From contig JARWKL010000009.1 of the NCBI GenBank assembly GCA_029961685.1, forward strand, positions 16,611,237-16,675,236: a DNA stretch of 64,000 nt, read 5' to 3'. The first letter of the stretch is position 1; each line of letters starts with the position of its first letter. A program made the translations under genes and the position numbers. This document shows positions 1 through 10,829 of the stretch, one piece after another. The notes beneath the pieces were generated by a model. That model searched no databases and was not told the origin of the DNA. It was given only the letters and a program-made list of their open reading frames with translations. The DNA comes from Aristolochia californica (taxonomy: Eukaryota; Streptophyta; Magnoliopsida; Piperales; Aristolochiaceae).

Positions 1-469
1 GTGCATTTCCATTTTAGATGTGTACATTTTTCTTAAATCAAAACTTGAGTTTTCACTTTTTCCTTCATCTCGTAGACAAAAAACAGAATAGATGACAACG
101 AAATGAAAATTTTAGACTCTGTGTATGGAGAAAATTTAAAGCAATAACAAACGTAAGTAAAGAAAATTTATTCACACACCACAAATGAAGAAAAGAGTTT
201 TCTCATCCAAGTTTGGGAAATTCCACTAGTTCAGCAACCCCAATAGGTTGGAATTTGATAAGAAAGAGATTTTTCTACACATGCTTTAAAAAATGGATAT
301 GCATGGCTCAAAACATGTTAAAGTTGCAAATGACCCGTGGATCCAAACCTTTCAAAAAGAATAAAAAACTTCTCATTAAATTCTCAAGTGAACGTGCGGT
401 GGGATATTTAACCGAGTCAAACAAGCCATTATTTTGCCCATTAACGAAAAGCTGACCTAGCGATCATTG

Positions 470-486
470 ATCATTGTAAACTGATT
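470..486 (+). other. Double GATC near-palindrome (representative)
   Basis: Just after the open frame every unit has two GATC words 7 bp apart around 'gcgatcattgatcattg', partly self-complementary. It is disrupted in single units: 'gatcaatat' near 2493 and 11968, 'gatcattgctgattg' near 26163 and 'gatctttgatc' near 35625 and 43057. No known binding factor can be named. Confidence 0.25.
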
Positions 487-558
487 TATCATGCGTGACG
501 GGCCACATTTTTTTAAGGAATGACTTTTGGGTTGGGATTCAACACTCAGTTTAAAATT

Positions 559-603
559 CCCTCGCCTCCCCTTTTCCCGACGATTGCAAAACCTGATATA
601 TAA
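559..603 (+). promoter_or_regulatory. Promoter-like C/T tract plus TATATAA (representative)
   Basis: A pyrimidine-rich stretch at 559-578 stands out in an A+T-rich unit and is followed 18 bp later by TATATAA at 597-603. The arrangement resembles a core Pol II promoter, which would start transcription near 627-633 reading into the next unit. The element recurs at the same place in every unit (for example TATATAA at 1274-1280). I saw only one clearly damaged TATA box, 'atatacaaag' at 23591-23600. Some B units alter the tract ('ctttaccgg' near 3271 and 12747; 'ccctacg' near 50608, 56028 and 59400). Promoter function is inference; TATA-like words are common in A+T-rich DNA. Confidence 0.3.
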
Positions 604-684
604 AGACTAAAAGGAGTTTTGAATCCCTAAAAATTACCCAAACTTTTTGGAAATATCTCTCTCCATATTTGTGCATTGTGCATT

Positions 685-1354
685 TCCATTTTAGATGTGT
701 ACATTTTTCTTAAATCAAAACTTGAGTTTTCACTTTTTCCTTCACCTCGTAGACAAAAAACAGAATAGATGACAACGAAATGAAAATTTTAGACTCTGTG
801 TATGGAGAAAATTTAAAGCAATAACAAACGTAAGTAAAGAAAATTTATTCACACACCACAAATGAAGAAAAAAGTTTTCTCATCCAAGTTTGGGAAATTC
901 CACTAGTTCAGCAACCCCAATAGGTTGGAATTTGATAAGAAAGAGATTTTTCTACACATGCTTTAAAAAATGGATATGCATGGCTCGAAACATGTTAAAG
1001 TTGCAAATGACCCATGGATCCAAACCTTTCAAAAAGAATAAAAAACTTCTCATTAAATTCTCAAGTGAACGTGCGGTGGGATATTTAACCGAGTCAAACA
1101 AGCCATTATTTTGCCCATTAACAAAAAGCTGACCTAGCGATCATTGATCATTGTAAACTGATTTATCATGCGTAACGGGCCACATTTTTTTAAGGAATGA
1201 CTTTTGGGTTGGGATTCAACACTCAGTTTAAAATTCCCTCGCCTCCCCTTTTCCCGACGATTGCAAAACCTGATATATAAAGACTAAAACGAGTTTTAAA
1301 TCCCTAAAAATTACCCAAACTTTTTGGAAATATCTCTCTCCATACTTGTGCATT
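685..1354 (+). repeat. 670-bp short unit (one gtgcatt copy)
   Basis: This unit ends 'cttgtgcatttcc' instead of 'cttgtgcattgtgcatttcc', losing one copy of the 7-bp direct repeat, so it is 670 bp. It also has 'ttacccaaac' near its end where most units read 'ttacacaaac'. The two variants travel together in all five short units (685, 22334, 29092, 34499 and 41931), which suggests one founding event later spread by block duplication. Confidence 0.93.
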
Positions 1355-2031
1355 TCCATTTTAGATGTGTACATTTTTCTTAAATCAAAACTTGAGTTTT
1401 CACTTTTTCCTTCATCTCGTAGACAAAAAACAGAATAGATGACAACGAAATGAAAATTTTAGACTCTGTGTATGGAGAAAATTTAAAGCAATAACAAACG
1501 TAAGTAAAGAAAATTTATTCACACACCACAAATGAAGAAAAGAGTTTTCTCATCCAAGTTTGGGAAATTCCACTAGTTCAGCAACCCCAATAGGTTGGAA
1601 TTTGATAAGAAAGAGATTTTTCTACACATGCTTTAAAAAATGGATATGCATGGCTCAAAACATGTTAAAGTTGCAAATGACCCGTGGATCCAAACCTTTC
1701 AAAAAGAATAAAAAACTTCTCATTAAATTCTCAAGTGAACGTGCGGTGGGATATTTAACCGAGTCAAACAAGCCATTATTTTGCCCATTAACAAAAAGCT
1801 GACCTAGCGATCATTGATCATTGTAAACTGATTTATCATGCGTAACGGGCCACATTTTTTTAAGGAATGACTTTTGGGTTGGGATTCAACACTCAGTTTA
1901 AAATTCCCTCGCCTCCCCTTTTCCCGACGATTGCAAAACCTGATATATAAAGACTAAAACGAGTTTTAAATCCCTAAAAATTACACAAACTTTTTGGAAA
2001 TATCTCTCTCCATACTTGTGCATTGTGCATT
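1355..2031 (+). repeat. Class A unit with 'ctcaaaacatg' variant
   Basis: This class A unit follows the short unit. It shares 'ctcaaaacatg' and 'cccgtggatcc' with the front of the first unit. The same order (short unit, then 'ctcaaaac' unit) recurs at 22334/23004 and 29092/29762, so a multi-unit cassette is repeated across the window. Confidence 0.85.
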
Positions 2032-4737
2032 TCCATTTTAGATGTGTACATTTTTCTTAAATCAAAACTTGAGTTTTCACTTTTTCCTTCATCTCGTAGA
2101 CAAAAAACAGAATAGATGACAACGAAATGAAAATTTTAGACACTGTGTATGGAGAAAATTTAAAGCAATAACAAACGTAAGTAAAGAAAATTTATTCACA
2201 CACCACAAATGAAGAAAAGAGTTTTCTCATCCAAGTTTGGGAAATTCCACTAGTTCAGCAACCCCAATAGGTTGGAATTTGATAAGAAAGAGATTTTTCT
2301 ACACATGCTTTAAAAAATGGATATGCATGGCTCGAAACATGTTAAAGTTGCAAATGACCCATGGATCCAAACCTCTCAAAAAGAATAAAAAACTTCTCAT
2401 TAAATTCTCAAGTGAACGTGCGGTGGGATATTTAACCGAGTCAAACAAGCCATTATTTTGCCCATTAACAAAAAGCTGACCTAGCGATCATTGATCAATA
2501 TAAACTGATTTATCATGCGTAACGGGCCACATTTTTTTAAGGAATGACTTTTGGGTTGGGATTCAACACTCAGTTTAAAATTCCCTCGCCTCCCCTTTTC
2601 CCGACGATTGCAAAACCTGATATATAAAGACTAAAACGAGTTTTAAATCCCTAAAAATTACACAAACTTTTTGGAAATATCTCTCTCCATATTTGTGCAT
2701 TGTGCATTTCCATTTTAGATGTGTACATTTTTCTTAAATCAAAACTTTAGTTTTCACTTTTTCCTTCATCTCGTAGACAAAAAACAGAATAGATGACAAC
2801 GAAATGAAAATTTTAGACTCTGTGTATGGAGAAAATTTAAAGCAATAGCAAACGTAAGTAATGAAAATTTATTCACACACCACAAATGAAGAAAAAATTT
2901 TCCTCATCCAAGTTTGGGAAATTCCACTAGTTCAGCAACCCCAATAGGTTGGAATTTGATAAGAAAGGGATTTTTCTGCACATGCTTTAAAAAATGGATA
3001 TGCATGCTCGAAACATGTTAAAGTTGCAAATGACCCATGGATCCAAACCTTTCAAAAAGAATAAAAAACTTCTCATTAAATTCTCAAGTGAACGTGCGGT
3101 GGGATATTTAACCGAGTCAAACAAGCCATTATTTTGCCCATTAACGAAAAGCTGACCTAGCGATCATTGATCATTGTAAACTGATTTATCATGCGTAACG
3201 GGCCACATTTTTTTATGGAATGACTTTTGGGTTGGGATTCAACACTCAGTTTAAAATTCCCTCGCCTCCCCTTTACCGGACGATTGCAAAACCTGATATA
3301 TAAAGACTAAAACGAGTTTTAAATCCCTAAAAATTACACAAACTTTTTGGAAATATCTCTCTCCATACTTGTGCATTGTTCATTTCCATTTTAGATGTGT
3401 ACATTTTTCTTAAATCAAAACTTGAGTTTTCACTTTTTCCTTCATCTCGTAGACAAAAAACAGAATAGATGACAACGAAATGAAAATTTTAGACTCTGTG
3501 TATGGAGAAAATTTAAAGCAATAGCAAACGTAAGTAATGAAAATTTATTCACACACCACAAATGAAGAAAAAATTTTCCTCATCCAAGTTTGGGAAATTC
3601 CACTAGTTCAGCAACCCCAATAGGTTGGAATTTGATAAGAAAGGGATTTTTCTGCACATGCTTTAAAAAATGGATATGCATGCTCGAAACATGTTAAAGT
3701 TGCAAATGACCCATGGATCCAAACCTTTCAAAAAGAATAAAAAACTTCTCATTAAATTCTCAAGTGAACGTGCGGTGGGATATTTAACCGAGTCAAACAA
3801 GCCATTATTTTGCCCATTAACGAAAAGCTGACCTAGCGATCATTGATCATTGTAAACTGATTTATCATGCGTGACGGGCCACATTTTTTTAAGGAATGAC
3901 TTTTGGGTTGGGATTCAACACTCAGTTTAAAATTCCCTCGCCTCCCCTTTTCCCGACGATTGCAAAACTTGATATATAAAGACTAAAACGAGTTTTAAAT
4001 CCCTAAAAATTACACAAACTTTTTGGAAATATCTCTCTCCATATTTGTGCATTGTGCATTTCCATTTTAGATGTGTACATTTTTCTTAAATCAAAACTTG
4101 AGTTTTCACTTTTTCCTTCATATCGTAGACAAAAAACAGAATAGATGACAACGAAATGAAAATTTTAGACTCTGTGTATGGAGGAAATTTAAAGAAATAA
4201 CAAACGTAAGTAAAGAAAATTTATTCACACACCACAAATGAAGAAAAAAGTTTTCTCATCCAAGTTTGGGAAATTCCACTAGTTCAGCAACCCCAATAGG
4301 TTGGAATTTGATAAGAAAGAGATTTTTCTACACATGCTTTAAAAAATGGATATGCATGGCTCGAAACATGTTAAAGTTGCAAATGACCCATGGATCCAAA
4401 CCTTTCAAAAAGAATAAAAAACTTCTCATTAAATTCTCAAGTGAACGTGCGGTGGGATATTTAACCGAGTCAAACAAGCCATTATTTTGCCCATTAACAA
4501 AAAGCTGACCTAGCGATCATTGATCATTGTAAACTGATTTATCATGCGTGACGGGCCACATTTTTTTAAGGAATGACTTTTGGGTTAGGATTCAACACTC
4601 AGTTTAAAATTCCCTCGCCTCCCCTTTTCCCGACGATTGCAAAACCTGATATATAAAGACTAAAACGAGTTTTAAATCCCTAAAAATTACACAAACTTTT
4701 TGGAAATATCTCTCTCCATATTTGTGCATTGTGCATT

Positions 4738-5414
4738 TCCATTTTAGATGTGTACATTTTTCTTAAATCAAAACTTTAGTTTTCACTTTTTCCTTCATCT
4801 CGTAGACAAAAAACAGAATAGATGACAACGAAATGAAAATTTTAGACTCTGTGTATGGAGAAAATTTAAAGCAATAACAAACGTAAGTAAAGAAAATTTA
4901 TTCACACACCAAAAATGAAGAAAAAAGTTTTCTCATCCAAGTTTGGGAAATTCCACTAGTTCAGCAACCCCAATAGGTTGGAATTTGATAAGAAAGAGAT
5001 TTTTCTACACATGCTTTAAAAAATGGATATGCATGGCTCGAAACATGTTAAAGTTGCAAATGACCCATGGATCCAAACCTTTCAAAAAGAATAAAAAACT
5101 TCTCATTAAATTCTCAAGTGAACGTGCGGTGGGATATTTAACCGAGTCAAACAAGCCATTATTTTGCCCATTAACAAAAAGCTGACCTAGCGATCATTGA
5201 TCATTGTAAACTGATTTATCATGCGTAACGGGCCACATTTTTTTAAGGAATGACTTTTGGGTTGGGATTCAACACTCAGTTTAAAATTCCCTCGCCTCCC
5301 CTTTTCCCGACGATTGCAAAACCTGATATATAAAGACTAAAACGAGTTTTAAATCCCTAAAAATTACACAAACTTTTTGGAAATATCTCTCTCCATACTT
5401 GTGCATTGTGCATT
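4738..5414 (+). repeat. Reference class A monomer (677 bp)
   Basis: This is a complete class A unit, bounded by successive 'tccattttagatg' motifs. It shows 'aaaagttttctc', 'agagatttttctacacatg', 'gcatggctcg', 'acaaaaagctg', 'gtaacgggcc', an intact TATATAA box and the doubled 'gtgcattgtgcatt' at its end. Class A is the majority class, and most A units keep an 80-codon open frame. This particular unit also carries the private variant 'accaaaaatgaag', shared with the units at TTG positions 6974, 9005, 14418, 16449, 19156 and 25914. That makes it a useful tag for tracing block duplication. The A-specific bases are unevenly spread, clustering in the middle of the unit. Confidence 0.95.
4943..5185 (+). 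other. Representative 80-codon TTG frame, probably non-coding
   Basis: A plus-strand frame from TTG to TGA recurs in class A units (58 units at 80 codons, two shorter at 9724 and 19875, one longer at 17775). There is no ATG at its start; the nearest upstream ATG is in another frame and stops after 14 codons. The frame is broken in all 25 B units and five hybrids by a 1-bp deletion, in two units by another 1-bp deletion and in two by nonsense changes. Variation among intact copies is mainly amino-acid-changing: F/L, R/Q, H/R, I/T, N/H, L/H, E/V, K/N, P/R, M/T, Q/L, Q/E, C/F and M/I. I noticed only about three silent changes. No domain is recognisable. The frame looks like a by-product of repeat homogenisation. 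Confidence 0.12.
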
Positions 5415-6091
5415 TCCATTTTAGATGTGTACATTTTTCTTAAATCAAAACTTGAGTTTTCACTTTTTCCTTCATCTCGTAGACAAAAAACAGAATAGAT
5501 GACAACGAAATGAAAATTTTAGACTCTGTGTATGGAGAAAATTTAAAGCAATAACAAACGTAAGTAAAGAAAATTTATTCACACACCACAAATGAAGAAA
5601 AGAGTTTTCTCAGCCAAGTTTGGGAAATTCCACTAGTTCAGCAACCCCAATAGGTTGGAATTTGATAAGAAAGAGATTTTTCTACACATGCTTTAAAAAA
5701 TGGATATGCATGGCTCGAAACATGTTAAAGTTGCAAATGACCCATGGATCCAAACCTCTCAAAAAGAATAAAAAACTTCTCATTAAATTCTCAAGTGAAC
5801 GTGCGGTGGGATATTTAACCGAGTCAAACAAGCCATTATTTTGCCCATTAACAAAAAGCTGACCTAGCGATCATTGATCATTGTAAACTGATTTATCATG
5901 CGTGACGGGCCACATTTTTTTAAGGAATGACTTTTGGGTTGGGATTCAACACTCAGTTTAAAATTCCCTCGCCTCCCCTTTTCCCGACGATTTCAAAACT
6001 TGATATATAAAGACTAAAACGAGTTTTAAATCCCTAAAAATTACACAAACTTTTTGGAAATATCTCTCTCCATATTTGTGCATTGTGCATT

Positions 6092-8122
6092 TCCATTTTA
6101 GATGTGTACATTTTTCTTAAATCAAAACTTGAGTTTTCACTTTTTCCTTCATATCGTAGACAAAAAACAGAATAGATGACAACGAAATGAAAATTTTAGA
6201 CTCTGTGTATGGAGGAAATTTAAAGAAATAACAAACGTAAGTAAAGAAAATTTATTCACACACCACAAATGAAGAAAAAAGTTTTCTCATCCAAGTTTGG
6301 GAAATTCCACTAGTTCAGCAACCCCAATAGGTTGGAATTTGATAAGAAAGAGATTTTTCTACACATGCTTTAAAAAATGGATATGCATGGCTCGAAACAT
6401 GTTAAAGTTGCAAATGACCCATGGATCCAAACCTTTCAAAAAGAATAAAAAACTTCTCATTAAATTCTCAAGTGAACGTGCGGTGGGATATTTAACCGAG
6501 TCAAACAAGCCATTATTTTGCCCATTAACAAAAAGCTGACCTAGCGATCATTGATCATTGTAAACTGATTTATCATGCGTGACGGGCCACATTTTTTTAA
6601 GGAATGACTTTTGGGTTAGGATTCAACACTCAGTTTAAAATTCCCTCGCCTCCCCTTTTCCCGACGATTGCAAAACCTGATATATAAAGACTAAAACGAG
6701 TTTTAAATCCCTAAAAATTACACAAACTTTTTGGAAATATCTCTCTCCATATTTGTGCATTGTGCATTTCCATTTTAGATGTGTACATTTTTCTTAAATC
6801 AAAACTTTAGTTTTCACTTTTTCCTTCATCTCGTAGACAAAAAACAGAATAGATGACAACGAAATGAAAATTTTAGACTCTGTGTATGGAGAAAATTTAA
6901 AGCAATAACAAACGTAAGTAAAGAAAATTTATTCACACACCAAAAATGAAGAAAAAAGTTTTCTCATCCAAGTTTGGGAAATTCCACTAGTTCAGCAACC
7001 CCAATAGGTTGGAATTTGATAAGAAAGAGATTTTTCTACACATGCTTTAAAAAATGGATATGCATGGCTCGAAACATGTTAAAGTTGCAAATGACCCATG
7101 GATCCAAACCTTTCAAAAAGAATAAAAAACTTCTCATTAAATTCTCAAGTGAACGTGCGGTGGGATATTTAACCGAGTCAAACAAGCCATTATTTTGCCC
7201 ATTAACAAAAAGCTGACCTAGCGATCATTGATCATTGTAAACTGATTTATCATGCGTAACGGGCCACATTTTTTTAAGGAATGACTTTTGGGTTGGGATT
7301 CAACACTCAGTTTAAAATTCCCTCGCCTCCCCTTTTCCCGACGATTGCAAAACCTGATATATAAAGACTAAAACGAGTTTTAAATCCCTAAAAATTACAC
7401 AAACTTTTTGGAAATATCTCTCTCCATACTTGTGCATTGTGCATTTCCATTTTAGATGTGTACATTTTTCTTAAATCAAAACTTGAGTTTTCACTTTTTC
7501 CTTCATCTCGTAGACAAAAAACAGAATAGATGACAACGAAATGAAAATTTTAGACTCTGTGTATGGAGAAAATTTAAAGCAATAACAAACGTAAGTAAAG
7601 AAAATTTATTCACACACCACAAATGAAGAAAAGAGTTTTCTCAGCCAAGTTTGGGAAATTCCACTAGTTCAGCAACCCCAATAGGTTGGAATTTGATAAG
7701 AAAGAGATTTTTCTACACATGCTTTAAAAAATGGATATGCATGGCTCGAAACATGTTAAAGTTGCAAATGACCCATGGATCCAAACCTCTCAAAAAGAAT
7801 AAAAAACTTCTCATTAAATTCTCAAGTGAACGTGCGGTGGGATATTTAACCGAGTCAAACAAGCCATTATTTTGCCCATTAACAAAAAGCTGACCTAGCG
7901 ATCATTGATCATTGTAAACTGATTTATCATGCGTGACGGGCCACATTTTTTTAAGGAATGACTTTTGGGTTGGGATTCAACACTCAGTTTAAAATTCCCT
8001 CGCCTCCCCTTTTCCCGACGATTTCAAAACTTGATATATAAAGACTAAAACGAGTTTTAAATCCCTAAAAATTACACAAACTTTTTGGAAATATCTCTCT
8101 CCATATTTGTGCATTGTGCATT
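6092..8122 (+). repeat. Trimeric sub-repeat, copy 2 (2031 bp)
   Basis: Same three-unit order and same diagnostic variants as the trimer at 4061. I saw no difference at the tags I compared. Identity this high suggests a recent tandem duplication. Confidence 0.92.
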
Positions 8123-10153
8123 TCCATTTTAGATGTGTACATTTTTCTTAAATCAAAACTTGAGTTTTCACTTTTTCCTTCATATCGTAGACAAAAAACA
8201 GAATAGATGACAACGAAATGAAAATTTTAGACTCTGTGTATGGAGGAAATTTAAAGAAATAACAAACGTAAGTAAAGAAAATTTATTCACACACCACAAA
8301 TGAAGAAAAAAGTTTTCTCATCCAAGTTTGGGAAATTCCACTAGTTCAGCAACCCCAATAGGTTGGAATTTGATAAGAAAGAGATTTTTCTACACATGCT
8401 TTAAAAAATGGATATGCATGGCTCGAAACATGTTAAAGTTGCAAATGACCCATGGATCCAAACCTTTCAAAAAGAATAAAAAACTTCTCATTAAATTCTC
8501 AAGTGAACGTGCGGTGGGATATTTAACCGAGTCAAACAAGCCATTATTTTGCCCATTAACAAAAAGCTGACCTAGCGATCATTGATCATTGTAAACTGAT
8601 TTATCATGCGTGACGGGCCACATTTTTTTAAGGAATGACTTTTGGGTTAGGATTCAACACTCAGTTTAAAATTCCCTCGCCTCCCCTTTTCCCGACGATT
8701 GCAAAACCTGATATATAAAGACTAAAACGAGTTTTAAATCCCTAAAAATTACACAAACTTTTTGGAAATATCTCTCTCCATATTTGTGCATTGTGCATTT
8801 CCATTTTAGATGTGTACATTTTTCTTAAATCAAAACTTTAGTTTTCACTTTTTCCTTCATCTCGTAGACAAAAAACAGAATAGATGACAACGAAATGAAA
8901 ATTTTAGACTCTGTGTATGGAGAAAATTTAAAGCAATAACAAACGTAAGTAAAGAAAATTTATTCACACACCAAAAATGAAGAAAAAAGTTTTCTCATCC
9001 AAGTTTGGGAAATTCCACTAGTTCAGCAACCCCAATAGGTTGGAATTTGATAAGAAAGAGATTTTTCTACACATGCTTTAAAAAATGGATATGCATGGCT
9101 CGAAACATGTTAAAGTTGCAAATGACCCATGGATCCAAACCTTTCAAAAAGAATAAAAAACTTCTCATTAAATTCTCAAGTGAACGTGCGGTGGGATATT
9201 TAACCGAGTCAAACAAGCCATTATTTTGCCCATTAACAAAAAGCTGACCTAGCGATCATTGATCATTGTAAACTGATTTATCATGCGTAACGGGCCACAT
9301 TTTTTTAAGGAATGACTTTTGGGTTGGGATTCAACACTCAGTTTAAAATTCCCTCGCCTCCCCTTTTCCCGACGATTGCAAAACCTGATATATAAAGACT
9401 AAAACGAGTTTTAAATCCCTAAAAATTACACAAACTTTTTGGAAATATCTCTCTCCATACTTGTGCATTGTGCATTTCCATTTTAGATGTGTACATTTTT
9501 CTTAAATCAAAACTTGAGTTTTCACTTTTTCCTTCATCTCGTAGACAAAAAACAGAATAGATGACAACGAAATGAAAATTTTAGACTCTGTGTATGGAGA
9601 AAATTTAAAGCAATAACAAACGTAATTAAAGAAAATTTATTCACACACCACAAATGAAGAAAAGAGTTTTCTCATCCAAGTTTTGGAAATTCCACTAGTT
9701 CAGCAACCCCAATAGGTTGGAATTTGATAAGAAAGAGATTTTTCTACACATGCTTTAAAAAATGGATATGCATGGCTCGAAACATGTTAAAGTTGCAAAT
9801 GACCCATGGATCCAAACCTTTCAAAAAGAATAAAAAACTTCTCATTAAATTCTCAAGTGAACGTGCGGTGGGATATTTAACCGAGTCAAACAAGCCATTA
9901 TTTTGCCCATTAACAAAAAGCTGACCTAGCGATCATTGATCATTGTAAACTGATTTATCATGCGTAACGGGCCACATTTTTTTAAGGAATGACTTTTGGG
10001 TTGGGATTCAACACTCAGTTTAAAATTCCCTCGCCTCCCCTTTTCCCGACGATTGCAAAACCTGATATATAAAGACTAAAACGAGTTTTAAATCCCTAAA
10101 AATTACACAAACTTTTTGGAAATATCTCTCTCCATATTTGTGCATTGTGCATT
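8123..10153 (+). repeat. Trimeric sub-repeat, degenerate third copy
   Basis: The first two units match the trimer. The third (TTG phase 9682) lacks 'tcagccaag' and 'acctctcaaa'; it carries 'aagttttggaaa', which removes the TTG, and 'cgtaattaaag' in place of the GTAAGT context. The trimer register therefore breaks within or before this unit. Confidence 0.85.
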
Positions 10154-10829
10154 TCCATTTTAGATGTGTACATTTTTCTTAAATCAAAACTTTAGTTTTC
10201 ACTTTTTCCTTCATCTCGTAGACAAAAAACAGAATAGATGACAACGAAATGAAAATTTTAGACTCTGTGTATGGAGAAAATTTAAAGCAATAGCAAACGT
10301 AAGTAATGAAAATTTATTCACACACCACAAATGAAGAAAAAATTTTCCTCATCCAAGTTTGGGAAATTCCACTAGTTCAGCAACCCCAATAGGTTGGAAT
10401 TTGATAAGAAAGGGATTTTTCTGCACATGCTTTAAAAAATGGATATGCATGCTCGAAACATGTTAAAGTTGCAAATGACCCATGGATCCAAACCTTTCAA
10501 AAAGAATAAAAAACTTCTCATTAAATTCTCAAGTGAACGTGCGGTGGGATATTTAACCGAGTCAAACAAGCCATTATTTTGCCCATTAACGAAAAGCTGA
10601 CCTAGCGATCATTGATCATTGTAAACTGATTTATCATGCGTGACGGGCCACATTTTTTTAAGGAATGACTTTTGGGTTGGGATTCAACACTCAGTTTAAA
10701 ATTCCCTCGCCTCCCCTTTTCCCGACGATTGCAAAACTTGATATATAAAGACTAAAACGAGTTTTAAATCCCTAAAAATTACACAAACTTTTTGGAAATA
10801 TCTCTCTCCATATTTGTGCATTGTGCATT
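10154..10829 (+). repeat. Reference class B monomer (676 bp)
   Basis: This is a complete class B unit. It differs from class A by a linked set of changes: 'gtaatgaaaattt' for 'gtaaagaaaattt', 'aaattttcctc' for 'aaagttttctc', 'agggattt' for 'agagattt', 'ctgcacatg' for 'ctacacatg', a 1-bp deletion giving 'gcatgctcg', and 'acgaaaagctg'. The deletion frameshifts the open frame found in class A and creates an SphI site (GCATGC). I assign 25 units to class B, with TTG phase positions 2914, 3590, 10359, 12389, 13065, 20510, 21863, 24561, 27268, 28621, 31321, 36051, 40783, 43483, 48215, 50245, 51598, 52951, 55657, 57010, 58363, 59039, 60392, 61745 and 63774. Some later B units have 'ctacacatg' and are therefore partly converted towards A. 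Confidence 0.93.

Larger units (their letters stand above)
8..684 (+). repeat. First complete unit, A-front/B-back mosaic
   Basis: The 5' part matches the unit at 1355 closely, sharing 'ctcaaaacatg' and 'cccgtggatcc' (which lacks the usual NcoI site). The 3' part carries B-like 'acgaaaagctg' and 'gtgacgggcc', and ends with 'aaaaggagtttt' and 'ttacccaaac', variants otherwise seen in the class B units at 21658 and 28416. A crossover or conversion tract inside the unit explains this. Bases 1-7 are the tail of the preceding unit, so I cannot tell whether the 7-bp microduplication is missing there. Confidence 0.75.
4061..6091 (+). repeat. Trimeric sub-repeat, copy 1 (2031 bp)
   Basis: Three A units form a larger period. 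The first has 'catatcgtag', 'ggaggaaatt' and 'gggttaggattc'. The second has 'ctttagttttc' and 'accaaaaatg'. The third has 'tcagccaag', 'acctctcaaa' and 'gatttcaaaac'. The trio repeats immediately at 6092. Confidence 0.92.

Noticed and set aside
330..350. tRNA/SINE-like B box on the minus strand ('ggtttggatcc')
   Set aside because: It departs from the B-box consensus at key positions, no A box lies at the right distance, and no cloverleaf can be drawn.
213..455. The recurring 80-codon frame as a real multicopy gene
   Set aside because: TTG start, frequent frameshifts, mostly amino-acid-changing variation and no domain. Persistence is explained by homogenisation of the satellite.
541..600. CENP-B box in the monomer
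   Set aside because: The C-rich segment containing 'cccgacg' does not match the spaced TTCG...CGGG core on either strand.
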